Positions 24,938 through 33,587 of a stretch of 64,000 nt of DNA are shown piece after piece. The DNA comes from JAANXG01 sp049583715 (GTDB taxonomy: Bacteria; Pseudomonadota; Gammaproteobacteria; Arenicellales; JAANXG01). The notes below the pieces were generated by a model. That model was given only the letters and a program-made list of their open reading frames with translations. It made no database searches and was not told the DNA's origin. Both the position numbers and the translations under genes were made by a program. Position 1 is the stretch's first letter; every line of letters starts with the position of its first letter. The stretch spans positions 18,618 through 82,617 of the forward strand of contig JBAUWJ010000190.1 in the NCBI GenBank assembly GCA_049583715.1, in the 5' to 3' direction.

Positions 24938-27307
24938 GTGGACCAATCGGTAGTCTGGTTTGACGAGCTGGGGATGAAAGACGTGGCCCGTGTGGGCGGG
25001 AAGAACGCGTCTTTGGGCGAGATGATCGGCAGGCTTTCCGGAGCAGGTATCCGGGTTCCCGAGGGCTTCGCCACCACCGCCGACGCCTATCAACGCTTTC
25101 TCGCCCAGGGCGGTCTCGACACCCGAATCCGCGCCGCCCTCGCCACGGTGGACGTAGAGGACGTGGAAAGCCTGGCGAGCTGCGGCTCCGGTATCCGGCA
25201 GTGGGTCATGGACACCCCTCTGCCGCCGGCGCTCGAGGACGATATACGGCGCGCCTATCTCGAGCTCGAATCGCGAAGCGGCGGAGAGATCTCCGTGGCC
25301 GTACGCTCTTCGGCGACGGCCGAGGACCTGCCCGAAGCATCGTTCGCCGGCCAGCAGGAAACCTTCCTCAATGTACAGGGCGCAGACAAGGTCCTGCAGG
25401 CGGTCAAGGGCGTCTTCGCCTCGCTGTTCACCGACCGGGCCATCTCCTACCGCGTCTATCACGGCTTCGACCACGCCGAGGTTTCACTGTCGGCCGGCAT
25501 CCAGCGCATGGTGCGAAGCGATATCGGTTCGAGCGGTGTGATGTTCTCGGTCGACACCGAGTCGGGTTTCGAGGATGTAGTGTTCGTCACCGCATCCTAC
25601 GGACTGGGAGAATGCGTGGTGCAAGGCTCCGTCAACCCGGACGAGTTCTACGTCCACAAACCGACCCTGGCGGCGGGACGCCCCGCAATCCTGAGGCGAA
25701 GGCTGGGCAGCAAGATCATCAAGATGATCTACAACGAGGGCGATGCCTCGCCGGTCCGGACCGTGGATGTCGAGGAAGCCGAGCGGAATCGCTTCTCCAT
25801 CGACGACCGCGACGTCGAAGCCCTTGCCGCCATGGCGGCCACCATCGAACGGCATTACGGCCGACCGATGGATATCGAATGGGGCAAGGACGGGGTCGAT
25901 GGGCGGCTCTACATCCTCCAGGCCCGGCCCGAGACGGTGGTGTCACGCAACTCGAAAACGGTATTCGAACGCTACCGACTCAAGGCCAGGGGCGAGCTTC
26001 TCGCGTCAGGCAGCGCCATCGGACAGAAGATCGGGGTCGGCAAGGTGAGGATCGTACCCGGCGTCGAGGATTTGTCCAAGGTCGCGGAGGGAGACGTGCT
26101 GGTGACGGAAATGACGGACCCTGACTGGGAGCCCGTGATGAAGCGCGCGTCCGCCATCGTCACCAACCGCGGCGGGCGGACCTGCCATGCCGCCATTATC
26201 GCGAGGGAATTGGGGGTGCCGGCCGTCGTCGGCTGCGGAGACGCGACCGATCGACTCCCCGAGGGGGAATCCGTCACCGTTTCCTGCGCCGAAGGAGATA
26301 CCGGAAACATCTACCGAGGCGCGCTCGAATTCGAGATCAAGACCGTTGGCCTGGACGCCATGCCCCCGATCCCGTTGAAGATCATGATGAACGTGGCCAA
26401 CCCGGACCGGGCATTCGACTTTCGACGCCTGCCCAATTCCGGGATCGGCTTGGCGCGCCTGGAGTTCATCATCAACAACATCATCGGGATTCATCCCAAG
26501 GCGCTGCTCAGATACGAGGACAACGAGCCGGACGTGAGGGCTCTGATCGACGAGAGAATCGCCGGTTACCGGGATCCCGTGGAGTTCTACGTAATGAAGC
26601 TTGCTGAGGGCATCGCCACCCTTGCCGCGGCTTTCGCGCCGAATCCGGTGATCGTCCGCCTGTCTGACTTCAAATCGAACGAGTACGCGAATCTCATCGG
26701 CGGCGAGCAGTTCGAGCCGAGCGAGGAAAACCCGATGATCGGATTCCGCGGCGCCTCCCGCTACATCGACGAGTCGTTCAGGGACTGCTTCGACCTGGAG
26801 TGCCGGGCCCTGCGCTATGTGCGCCGCGACATGGGCTTCGCCAACGTCTGGATCATGGTGCCCTTCGTGCGCACCCTGGACGAAGCCGATCGCGTCATCA
26901 CGCTGCTCGGGAAGAACGGACTCGAGCGCGGCCGGGACGACCTCAAGCTCATCATGATGTGCGAAATCCCCTCCAACGCCCTGCTCGCCGACCAGTTCCT
27001 CGAACGGTTCGACGGCTTTTCGATCGGCTCCAACGACCTCACGCAGCTCACGCTGGGGCTCGACCGTGATTCGAGTATCGTCGCCCGCTCCTTCGACGAG
27101 CGCGATCCGGCGGTGAAGAAGCTGCTGCAGATGGCCATACGGGCCTGCCGCAGCGTCGATAAATACGTCGGAATATGCGGCCAGGGCCCCTCCGATCACC
27201 CGGACCTGGCGCTCTGGCTCATGGAGCAGGGTATTTCCAGTGTTTCCCTGAACCCGGATACTGTGGTGGAGACCTGGCTGTTCCTCGCCGGCGAAGGGGA
27301 GGGCTGA
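24938..27307 (+). CDS. ppsA: Phosphoenolpyruvate synthase
   Basis: It converts pyruvate, ATP and water to PEP, AMP and phosphate, the entry to gluconeogenesis. The 789-residue product has the ATP-grasp N-domain (VGGKNASLGEMIG; AVRSSATAEDLPEASFAGQQ), the swivelling domain with the phospho-His in GGRTCHAAIIARELGVPAVV (the neighbouring Thr is the PSRP target) and the PEP/pyruvate barrel (GSNDLTQLTLGLDRD; GICGQGPSDHPD). The GTG at 24938 begins at the family N-terminus (VDQSVVWFDELG). Confidence 0.97.
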   Translation: MDQSVVWFDELGMKDVARVGGKNASLGEMIGRLSGAGIRVPEGFATTADAYQRFLAQGGLDTRIRAALATVDVEDVESLASCGSGIRQWVMDTPLPPALEDDIRRAYLELESRSGGEISVAVRSSATAEDLPEASFAGQQETFLNVQGADKVLQAVKGVFASLFTDRAISYRVYHGFDHAEVSLSAGIQRMVRSDIGSSGVMFSVDTESGFEDVVFVTASYGLGECVVQGSVNPDEFYVHKPTLAAGRPAILRRRLGSKIIKMIYNEGDASPVRTVDVEEAERNRFSIDDRDVEALAAMAATIERHYGRPMDIEWGKDGVDGRLYILQARPETVVSRNSKTVFERYRLKARGELLASGSAIGQKIGVGKVRIVPGVEDLSKVAEGDVLVTEMTDPDWEPVMKRASAIVTNRGGRTCHAAIIARELGVPAVVGCGDATDRLPEGESVTVSCAEGDTGNIYRGALEFEIKTVGLDAMPPIPLKIMMNVANPDRAFDFRRLPNSGIGLARLEFIINNIIGIHPKALLRYEDNEPDVRALIDERIAGYRDPVEFYVMKLAEGIATLAAAFAPNPVIVRLSDFKSNEYANLIGGEQFEPSEENPMIGFRGASRYIDESFRDCFDLECRALRYVRRDMGFANVWIMVPFVRTLDEADRVITLLGKNGLERGRDDLKLIMMCEIPSNALLADQFLERFDGFSIGSNDLTQLTLGLDRDSSIVARSFDERDPAVKKLLQMAIRACRSVDKYVGICGQGPSDHPDLALWLMEQGISSVSLNPDTVVETWLFLAGEGEG

Positions 27308-27316
27308 CGGGCGCGG

Positions 27317-27892
27317 TCAGTCCGGCCGCAGCATGATCTCGTACTTGCCCACGTCGAGCAGCGCCCCGTTGGGAAGGATGCGCTTCACGACGATACCGTC
27401 CCCGATGGTTTCGGACTCGTGCACGATGCGCTGATTCACCATGATGAAGCGGTGCGCCGGGACCTTCGAGTACGATACGACGTTCAATGACAATCCCGCG
27501 ACCCGGGCACGCGACGGCGCGTCCAGTTGGTTGATGCTTTCGACGCGCTGAACGGTATCCGCAGGCTGCGCCGGCACAGCCGTCCCACTGTCGACAACCG
27601 CGGACGACGTCTGCGATTGCTGCGGCGCCGTCGGGGCGGGTGATTCCTGCCGCGAAGGCTCGGGAGAAGCGGCCGGCGAAACGACCGGCGATCCAGTGAG
27701 TTGAAGCCTGACGAACCAGGCCGTCGCCGCGACGGCGCCGAGGGCGACGACCCCGACCACAAACCCGATCCACAGCGACCGCTGGCTGAGCACGATCTGC
27801 GAAGAGGTCTGGAGGGTCGTGATGTTGCCGCGCTGCCGCTCGCGCTCGGATTTCTTCAGTGCCTCGAGAATATAGGACACGTGCGATCTCAC
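27317..27892 (-). CDS. gspB: GspB/ExeB-type general secretion pathway protein B
   Basis: The 191-residue product begins SYILEALKKSERERQRG, the GspB/ExeB signature, followed by one membrane span (SLWIGFVVGVVALGAVAATAW), a Pro/Ser/Gln-rich periplasmic linker and the C-terminal GspB domain (SYSKVPAHRFIMVNQRIVHE; LPNGALLDVGKYEIML). The GTG at 27892 overlaps the exeA stop (GTGA); a GTG four codons later is also possible. With ExeA it forms a complex thought to insert the type II secretin through peptidoglycan. Confidence 0.9.
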   Translation of the reverse strand: MRSHVSYILEALKKSERERQRGNITTLQTSSQIVLSQRSLWIGFVVGVVALGAVAATAWFVRLQLTGSPVVSPAASPEPSRQESPAPTAPQQSQTSSAVVDSGTAVPAQPADTVQRVESINQLDAPSRARVAGLSLNVVSYSKVPAHRFIMVNQRIVHESETIGDGIVVKRILPNGALLDVGKYEIMLRPD

Positions 27893-29646
27893 CCCGCGGC
27901 CGATTCGAGCTTGGGCACGCTGGGATCGACGATGCCGTTGAGACGAATGATCGTGTGCAGCCCCGCCACGCCGTCCACCCGAAGGTTATTGGATTCCTGG
28001 AAGGCCATGACCTTTCGTTTCAAGGATGAATCGAAGCGGGCATTGTCGACTTCCCCGATCTGGACATCGGGAAGACGCGCGAGGGTCTGTCGCAGCCAAA
28101 GGACGTCGACCCCGTCCGAGTTCTCGGCGATGTTGCGCGCCCCGTGCGGCGGTGCGCGCCAAAGCAGTACATACCTGCCGTGCCAGTAGGGATCCACCTG
28201 CGCGCGGGTGAAGGCATACACGCCCTTGTCTCCGGAGAACACGGCCCGATCGGGACCGAGCCCGGTCAGCAGCAGGTAAGACACCTGGTCGCCCTGCTCG
28301 AACCTCAAGGCGGCTACCCGGTTGAAGCTCTCGAGGTCTTTCCAACTTCCCTGCTCCTTCAGGCAGCGAAGACCGAAGACCTGCTCGACCCTGGCACACG
28401 ACAGTCCGCCCGCATCATCGAAATCGATTCGCCATGCTTTGAGCAACCCGGCCAAGGCTTCCCCTTCAGTGCGCGGAGCGTCCGTGCTCGTCAGAACCTC
28501 GGGCAGAGAAGCCGGCGAATTGTCGCTCGCGCCCGCCCCTGTCGAGGCCGGCGCCAGGGCCAAAGGTGCAGCGGGCGGATCCTCAGGCGCATCCGCGGGC
28601 GAGGCTTTCCCTGAGCCCTGCTTCGCCGGCGCCTCGGTCGCGGCGTACGCCAGCGCCGACGGCACGGCCGTGCTGGTTTCGGCCTTCGAGCTTCGGTTCG
28701 CCGGCGCCGCCGGGCGGCTGGCGGGAAGCGTGACGGAGGGCGGCGTCACAGTCCACCACTGGAAACGCAGCGTGGCCACTGCCGCGACGGAAACAACAGC
28801 CAGTCCGGATACCCACCACCACACCCTGCTTCGCGCGCGCGTTCCGCCGAATACCTCTTTCGCCGCCTGGGAGACCATCGTCCCGGTAACCCGGTCACTG
28901 TCCGAGGAATACGCCCCCAGCAATGCCCGGTCACAGATCACGTTGATCAGCCGCGGGACCCCGTGGGAGACCTTGAAGACGCGCCTGAGCGCTCCGCCGC
29001 TGAAGACCGAGCGGTGGCAGCCGGCGATGCCGAGCCGGTACTTGACGTACTCGGCAGTCTCTTCCCGCATCAGGGGTTCCAGGTGGTATCTCGCCGTGAT
29101 CCGCTGCGCGAGCTGTCGCAAGTCCCGCCGGGACAAGGTCTCGCTGAGCTCCGGCTGCCCGATCAATATGATCTGCAGGAGCTTCTGCTTGGTGGTTTCC
29201 AGGTTGGTGAGGATGCGGATCTCTTCCAGGACCTCGCGCGTGAGCATCTGCGCTTCGTCGATGACCAACACCGTACGCCGCCCGCGGGCGAAGTTCTCGA
29301 TCAAGCGTTCGTTGAGCAGGTCCAGCAGCCGCTTGGGACTGGCCTCGGCCGGGTAGGAAACGCCGATCTCGTCGCACAGGGTCGCGAGCAGCTCGCTGTG
29401 GCTGATCTGGGGATTGAGAATCAGCGCGACGTCCACGTTCTCCGGCAACTGCTCGAGCATGCAGCGGCAGATCGTCGTCTTGCCGGTCCCGACTTCACCG
29501 GTCAGTTGAACGAAACCGCCGGACTCCTGAATGCCGTAGCGCAGATGGGCCATCGCCTCCTGGTGCCGCCGGCTCATGTACAGGTAGCGCGGGTCGGGCG
29601 AGATGGAGAACGGCGCTTCGGTCAGTCCAAAGGACGATTCGTACAT
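27889..29646 (-). CDS. gspA: ExeA/GspA-type ATPase with peptidoglycan-binding domain
   Basis: The 585-residue product has an N-terminal AAA ATPase (Walker A TGEVGTGKTTIC at about 50-60, Walker B TVLVIDEAQML at about 128), a membrane span (VWWWVSGLAVVSVAAVATLRF) at about 275-297, a long Ala/Pro-rich linker and a C-terminal peptidoglycan-binding-like domain (FDSSLKRKVMAFQESNNLRVDGVAG). It works with GspB in assembling the type II secretion outer-membrane channel; no other gsp gene is in this window. Confidence 0.93.
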   Translation of the reverse strand: MYESSFGLTEAPFSISPDPRYLYMSRRHQEAMAHLRYGIQESGGFVQLTGEVGTGKTTICRCMLEQLPENVDVALILNPQISHSELLATLCDEIGVSYPAEASPKRLLDLLNERLIENFARGRRTVLVIDEAQMLTREVLEEIRILTNLETTKQKLLQIILIGQPELSETLSRRDLRQLAQRITARYHLEPLMREETAEYVKYRLGIAGCHRSVFSGGALRRVFKVSHGVPRLINVICDRALLGAYSSDSDRVTGTMVSQAAKEVFGGTRARSRVWWWVSGLAVVSVAAVATLRFQWWTVTPPSVTLPASRPAAPANRSSKAETSTAVPSALAYAATEAPAKQGSGKASPADAPEDPPAAPLALAPASTGAGASDNSPASLPEVLTSTDAPRTEGEALAGLLKAWRIDFDDAGGLSCARVEQVFGLRCLKEQGSWKDLESFNRVAALRFEQGDQVSYLLLTGLGPDRAVFSGDKGVYAFTRAQVDPYWHGRYVLLWRAPPHGARNIAENSDGVDVLWLRQTLARLPDVQIGEVDNARFDSSLKRKVMAFQESNNLRVDGVAGLHTIIRLNGIVDPSVPKLESAAG

Positions 29647-29812
29647 GGACTCGGTGTCGATGAACTGGCCGCTATTATAGACCCCGCCGTCGCCACTGAG
29701 CTAAGGATGGTCCAAGAGCTCCCTCTTCCTTCGGGAGCTTCGGGAAAGCCGGGACAAGGGGGCGCTGTCCGGGAACCACCCTCACCCTGACCCTCTCGGC
29801 TCTGGCTCCGTG

Positions 29813-29847
29813 CTTCGCCCTACCTCCTCCATCCCTGGAGTCGTCCC
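29813..29847 (+). repeat. 35-nt dispersed repeat, second copy of 16016-16050
   Basis: CTTCGCCCTACCTCCTCC and the following ATCCCTGGAGTCGTCCC match the segment at 16016-16050 at 33 of 35 positions. Both copies are in gene-free gaps next to other repeats. Confidence 0.75.
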
Positions 29848-29899
29848 GCCAGCGGGAGAGGGAATGGAGCCTTGTCGACAGATTGCCAGGTCCGGACAA

Positions 29900-30010
29900 A
29901 GACGTCGCCGGAAGCCCTCTCCGCCGCTCCCTCTCCCTCCGGGAGAGGGCTGGAGTAAGGGGGCGCTGTCGGGGAAACGCCCTGACTCTGACCCTCCGGC
30001 GGGAGAGGGC
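29900..30010. repeat. CTCTCCC-GGGAGAG inverted repeats
   Basis: Repeated hairpin words of the form CTCCCTCTCCCTCCGGGAGAG occur here, and again at 60490-60620 and partly at 47229-47250. They are intergenic palindromes of unknown role. Confidence 0.65.
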
Positions 30011-30143
30011 ATCCTGCACCCGGATCAGGAAGTGCATGCGATAGCCCCGGCGGGCACTAAAGCGGCACGATGATGGGTAAGAGGGCAAGTTTTCCGGCGC
30101 CCCGAATACCCACCTCGACGGTGACAGCGCACTGCGGCATCGA

Positions 30144-31061
30144 TCAGGGGTCTCGTGTGCCGGAACACGCCCGTCGGATGCGGTCCACGTAACCTTCGCC
30201 GCGGTCCAGCCAGGCGAGAAAGTCATCCAGGTCACCTCGGCTGGCGGCGACGATCCCGTGGTGCGGGGAGCGGCCACCGGCCGGGGCGTCGCAGGCCAGG
30301 GCGGTCAGGCGCCTCGCCAGCATGACGGATTCCCGGTGCTCGTCGAGCTGGTGCGCGACCCTGGCGGCGCCCCGCAGACCGAGGCGCGGCACTTCCTCGA
30401 GTCTCGAGTAGAGCTGCTCGATGTCCTTGAAGACGCGCAGCAGCCGCGAGGCGGTCTTCGGTCCGATGCCGGGTACACCGGGGATGTTGTCCACCGCATC
30501 GCCCACCAGCGCGAGGAAATCCATGATCTGGCGCGGCCAGACTCCGAACAGGTCGTAGACCCCCTGCGCGTCCAGCTTCCGATTGCGCGAATAGTCCCAC
30601 CACAGGTCGCCCTTGTGGATTACCTGAGACAGGTCCTTGTCGCCGCTCACGACCACCACGCGGTAGCCGTTGTCGCGCGCCACGGCGGCAACGCTCGCGA
30701 TCAGATCATCCGCCTCGAACCGTGGATGCTTCAGGCAGGATATACCGAGCGATTCCACCAGCCGCTCGCAGGCCGCGAGCTGAACCTTGAGCTCCGGGGG
30801 CGCGGGGTCGCGGTTGGCCTTGTACTCCGGGTAGATCTCGTTGCGAAACGACGTCGTGAGGCTGTGGTCGAAGGCCACCATCAGATTGACCGGCCGGACG
30901 GCCTCGAAGAACTCGGTCAGGAATCTCAGGAATCCGTACACCGCGTTCACCGGCGCGCCGTCGGATGCGGTCAGGGTATCGGGAAGGGAAAACCAGGATC
31001 TGAATATGTATATGCTGGCATCGAGCAGATAGATCGTCCGGTCCTCGCCAGGTGCCCCCAT
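30144..31061 (-). CDS. 5'-3' exonuclease / flap endonuclease (Xni/PolA-exonuclease family)
   Basis: The 305-residue product carries the acidic metal-binding positions of FEN-type nucleases: LLDASIYIFRSWFSLP, VAFDHSLTTSFRNEIYPEYKANR, FEADDLIASVA, VVSGDKDLSQVI and DAVDNIPGVPGIGPKTASRLL (H3TH motif). It is a stand-alone domain, not fused to DNA polymerase I. It probably processes flaps or primers during replication or repair. A small gene (31069-31383) ends 7 bp upstream, so both are likely cotranscribed. Confidence 0.9.
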   Translation of the reverse strand: MGAPGEDRTIYLLDASIYIFRSWFSLPDTLTASDGAPVNAVYGFLRFLTEFFEAVRPVNLMVAFDHSLTTSFRNEIYPEYKANRDPAPPELKVQLAACERLVESLGISCLKHPRFEADDLIASVAAVARDNGYRVVVVSGDKDLSQVIHKGDLWWDYSRNRKLDAQGVYDLFGVWPRQIMDFLALVGDAVDNIPGVPGIGPKTASRLLRVFKDIEQLYSRLEEVPRLGLRGAARVAHQLDEHRESVMLARRLTALACDAPAGGRSPHHGIVAASRGDLDDFLAWLDRGEGYVDRIRRACSGTRDP

Positions 31062-31068
31062 GCCGGCC

Positions 31069-31383
31069 TCAACAATACGGCCAGATGGGACACTGCTCCC
31101 TGAACACGTCGTCGAAGACTTTGGCGCCCACCATGGGATAGGTGCCGATGCTCTGGGCCTTGTCTGAAAGCTTGTCCAGGTAATGGGACAGGTTCCGCTC
31201 CGCGTGCATGATCTGCTCTTCCTTTTCGACCACCCCCTGGCTCTCCATTCGTTGAACCCCGTGGCTTATCATTCTGTGGATCAGGTTGTTGCACGAAGGT
31301 GTCAAACCGAGCCCCAGCTTCGAGGCCCGTTTATTGCACAGAATCTTCAACCTCTGCTCAAGGCGAAACTGCCGACTCTGCAT
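31069..31383 (-). CDS. Hypothetical 104-aa protein upstream of the exonuclease
   Basis: Not recognised. The product is basic at the N-terminus (RQFRLEQRLKILCNKRASK), then apparently helical with NLIHRMISHGVQRMESQGVVEKE and ERNLSHYLDKLSDKAQ, ending VFREQCPIWPYC with two cysteines. There is no signal peptide or membrane segment. Its stop is 7 bp from the exonuclease ATG, which argues for a real gene and possible functional linkage to DNA processing. Confidence 0.6.
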   Translation of the reverse strand: MQSRQFRLEQRLKILCNKRASKLGLGLTPSCNNLIHRMISHGVQRMESQGVVEKEEQIMHAERNLSHYLDKLSDKAQSIGTYPMVGAKVFDDVFREQCPIWPYC

Positions 31384-31399
31384 GGACGGTCTCGATCGT

Positions 31400-31975
31400 T
31401 CATTCCGTCAGTTCTCGGTATCTCTTGAGCTGCCGATCGTACTCTTCGATGGTTGCCTGCTTCTGGCTCTCGATCGATTCTATGGACTCGTCGTACTGCT
31501 CGATCTGCTCGTCGAGACTGTCGATCCGGGTCTTCGAATTTCCGGCCTTCTCGACCTTCTCCTTCTGGTCGACGAGGCCCTTCCGGAACAGGCGCTGATT
31601 CTTCAGGTCGCGGTCCATCGCGTTGATTCGCTCGTTCCTGGCGTCGATAATGCTCTGTGCACTATCATAGGTCCGCAGAAGACGCTGGTCCTCCTGCCGC
31701 TGTTTGGCGCGTTGCCTGGTTTCCTGCTGCTTCTTTTCCCGTTCGGCCTTCTGCTTCTCGAGCTCCTCCTCGGTCGGCGGTGGCCCCTCCTTCTTTACCG
31801 TTATTCCCTCCTGGTTAATCTGGGTAATCGGGGCGTTGCTGGCACACGCGCTGGACGCGAAGTCTCCGTAGTGCCAATTGCCCTGGGCGTCCTGGCACTT
31901 GGTGATGTTCCTTCCCTGCGCGGAGACGCAACACATCGACGCCGCAAGCAACACGCATAAGACACTGACTTTCAT
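31400..31975 (-). CDS. Exported DUF4124-domain coiled-coil protein
   Basis: The 191-residue precursor has a signal peptide (MKVSVLCVLLAASMCCVSA), then a DUF4124-like module (NITKCQDAQGNWHYGDFASSACA) and a long Lys/Glu/Gln-rich coiled coil to the end (EEELEKQKAEREKKQQETRQ; DSLDEQIEQYDESIESIESQ). Probably periplasmic, function unknown. It sits between lgt and the exonuclease cluster on the same strand. Confidence 0.8.
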   Translation of the reverse strand: MKVSVLCVLLAASMCCVSAQGRNITKCQDAQGNWHYGDFASSACASNAPITQINQEGITVKKEGPPPTEEELEKQKAEREKKQQETRQRAKQRQEDQRLLRTYDSAQSIIDARNERINAMDRDLKNQRLFRKGLVDQKEKVEKAGNSKTRIDSLDEQIEQYDESIESIESQKQATIEEYDRQLKRYRELTE

Positions 31976-31992
31976 AAGACGATCGTCTCGCT

Positions 31993-32805
31993 TCAGCCCT
32001 CTGCATCATCGGCGGCCCCCTTCGCGGAGCGCGCCGGCAGAAAATATATGATCACTCCCAATAGTATCATCGGAATACTCAGTACCTGACCCATGGTCAA
32101 CCATCCAAACGCCAGGTATCCGAGCTGCGGATCCGGAAGCCTGACGAACTCAATGACGAACCGAAAGACCCCGTAGCACATCAGGAACAGCGCGGACACG
32201 CGTCCCACTTTGCGGTGCCTGCGCGAATACACCCACAGTATAACGAAAAGGACCAGTCCTTCCAGGAACGCCTCGTAGAGCATCGAGGGGTGCCGCGGCA
32301 CCCGGGCCGGATCGGTGGCGGGAAACACCATCGCCCACGGCAGGTCGGTGGGCTTGCCCCAGAGCTCCTGGTTGATGAAGTTGCCGATGCGCCCCGCCAG
32401 CAGGCCGAGCGGTGTCAAAGGGGCGATGAAGTCGGCCACCTCGAAAAATCGCCGGTGGGTCCTGTGCCCGTACCAGGCCATCGCGGTGATCACTCCCACC
32501 AGACCGCCATGGAAGGACATACCGCCCGACCACACCTCGAATATCTGCACGGGATTGTGGAGATAGTAGCCGGGATTGTAGAAGATCACGTACCCGATCC
32601 TCCCCCCGAGGATGACGCCAATGGCTATGTAAAACAGCACGTCGGCGACCTCGTGGGTGCCCCAGCCGCTGCCCGGCTGCGCCGCCCTCTTCACCCCGAG
32701 TCCATAGCCGGCGGCAAAGCCCGCGAGATACATCAGGCCGTACCAGTGCACCCGGATGGGACCGATGGAAAACGCAACGGGATCGATTGCAGGATGAACG
32801 ATCAC
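31993..32805 (-). CDS. lgt: Prolipoprotein diacylglyceryl transferase
   Basis: Lgt transfers diacylglycerol from phosphatidylglycerol to the lipobox Cys of prolipoproteins in the inner membrane. The 270-residue, seven-span product has IRVHWYGLMYLAGFAAGYGLG, the catalytic-region SFHGGLVGVI and the signature GRIGNFINQELWGKPTDLPW. I choose the GTG at 32805, where homology starts (VIVHPAIDPVAFSIG); the frame is open further upstream. It is divergent from a lipoprotein gene, a likely substrate. Confidence 0.95.
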   Translation of the reverse strand: MIVHPAIDPVAFSIGPIRVHWYGLMYLAGFAAGYGLGVKRAAQPGSGWGTHEVADVLFYIAIGVILGGRIGYVIFYNPGYYLHNPVQIFEVWSGGMSFHGGLVGVITAMAWYGHRTHRRFFEVADFIAPLTPLGLLAGRIGNFINQELWGKPTDLPWAMVFPATDPARVPRHPSMLYEAFLEGLVLFVILWVYSRRHRKVGRVSALFLMCYGVFRFVIEFVRLPDPQLGYLAFGWLTMGQVLSIPMILLGVIIYFLPARSAKGAADDAEG

Positions 32806-33006
32806 AAGGAGAACGCCGACCCGTCCGGGGCGCTCGACCCGGGGACTGCGCGACGCGAGAGACGAAGCATGCCGAACACCCTGAAACCTTACTCGATACC
32901 TCACTGCTCGGCAACCGCGCAGTGGAACGGGATTGCCAAGCCGTGCAGTTCGCTTGACACAAGGGTTGTGGCACAATCCCTCAACTGGTTCAAAGGACCG
33001 TGCAAC

Positions 33007-33549
33007 GTGGAAAAACGACTCCGTAACATCTGGCTGCTGCCCTTTGCCCTGACACTGGCGAGCTGCTCCGGCGGCGGCACCGACACGGGGGCCGCATCCG
33101 GGGGCGCGACCCCCTTCACGGGCAAGTGGTACGTGGTGGCCACGCTCAACGTCAACGTCGGCGGTACGGCGACCGTCGTTACGGACACCACGCAGTTCAT
33201 CGTGGGTGCGGCGGGCAACGCGGTCATCACGGGCACGGACTCCCAGTGCCGCCTCGACATATCCGTGAACAACAACATCCTGAACTACCAGACGACCTGC
33301 GTCTTCTCGGCCACGTCCGCGACCGGCTCGAGTACCACCAGCTCCACGGCGGCCTGCGTGCTGACGGTACGCACCCAGGCGCCGATCCGCGGGCCGCAGG
33401 GCTCGGCAAAGGTATCCGGCTCCTTCGGGCCGAAGACCGAGGTCTGCAGCGGAGCCGCCGTGTCGTATTCAGGCAACCTCGTGGGAGCCGAAGGAACCGC
33501 GCCGACAAGCGGCGGCTCCGGCATCGTCACTACCCCCACCAGCGGCTGA
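33007..33549 (+). CDS. Putative lipoprotein of unknown function
   Basis: The 180-residue product has a lipoprotein signal peptide (IWLLPFALTLASC, lipobox LASC). The mature part is rich in Gly/Ser/Thr/Val and has WYVVATLNVNVGGTATVV and CVFSATSATGSSTTSSTAAC, suggesting a beta-rich exposed domain with possible disulfides. No family is recognised. The GTG at 33007 is chosen because the signal peptide starts there. The YyaL-like gene starts 38 bp downstream. Confidence 0.7.
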   Translation: MEKRLRNIWLLPFALTLASCSGGGTDTGAASGGATPFTGKWYVVATLNVNVGGTATVVTDTTQFIVGAAGNAVITGTDSQCRLDISVNNNILNYQTTCVFSATSATGSSTTSSTAACVLTVRTQAPIRGPQGSAKVSGSFGPKTEVCSGAAVSYSGNLVGAEGTAPTSGGSGIVTTPTSG

Positions 33550-33587
33550 ACGGTGGGGCGCCCGGCATCGCTGACCACCGACTCCGC

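Larger units (their letters stand above)
29647..30143. other. 497-bp repeat-rich gap without genes
   Basis: It lies between the gspA start and the exonuclease stop. It carries several CTCTCCC/GGGAGAG inverted repeats, two copies of a GGGGGCGCTGTCSGGGAA word (at about 29758 and 29960), and the 35-nt segment at 29813-29847 shared with 16016-16050. No open frame has a ribosome-binding site or recognisable product. The gspA promoter must lie in its left end. Confidence 0.6.
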
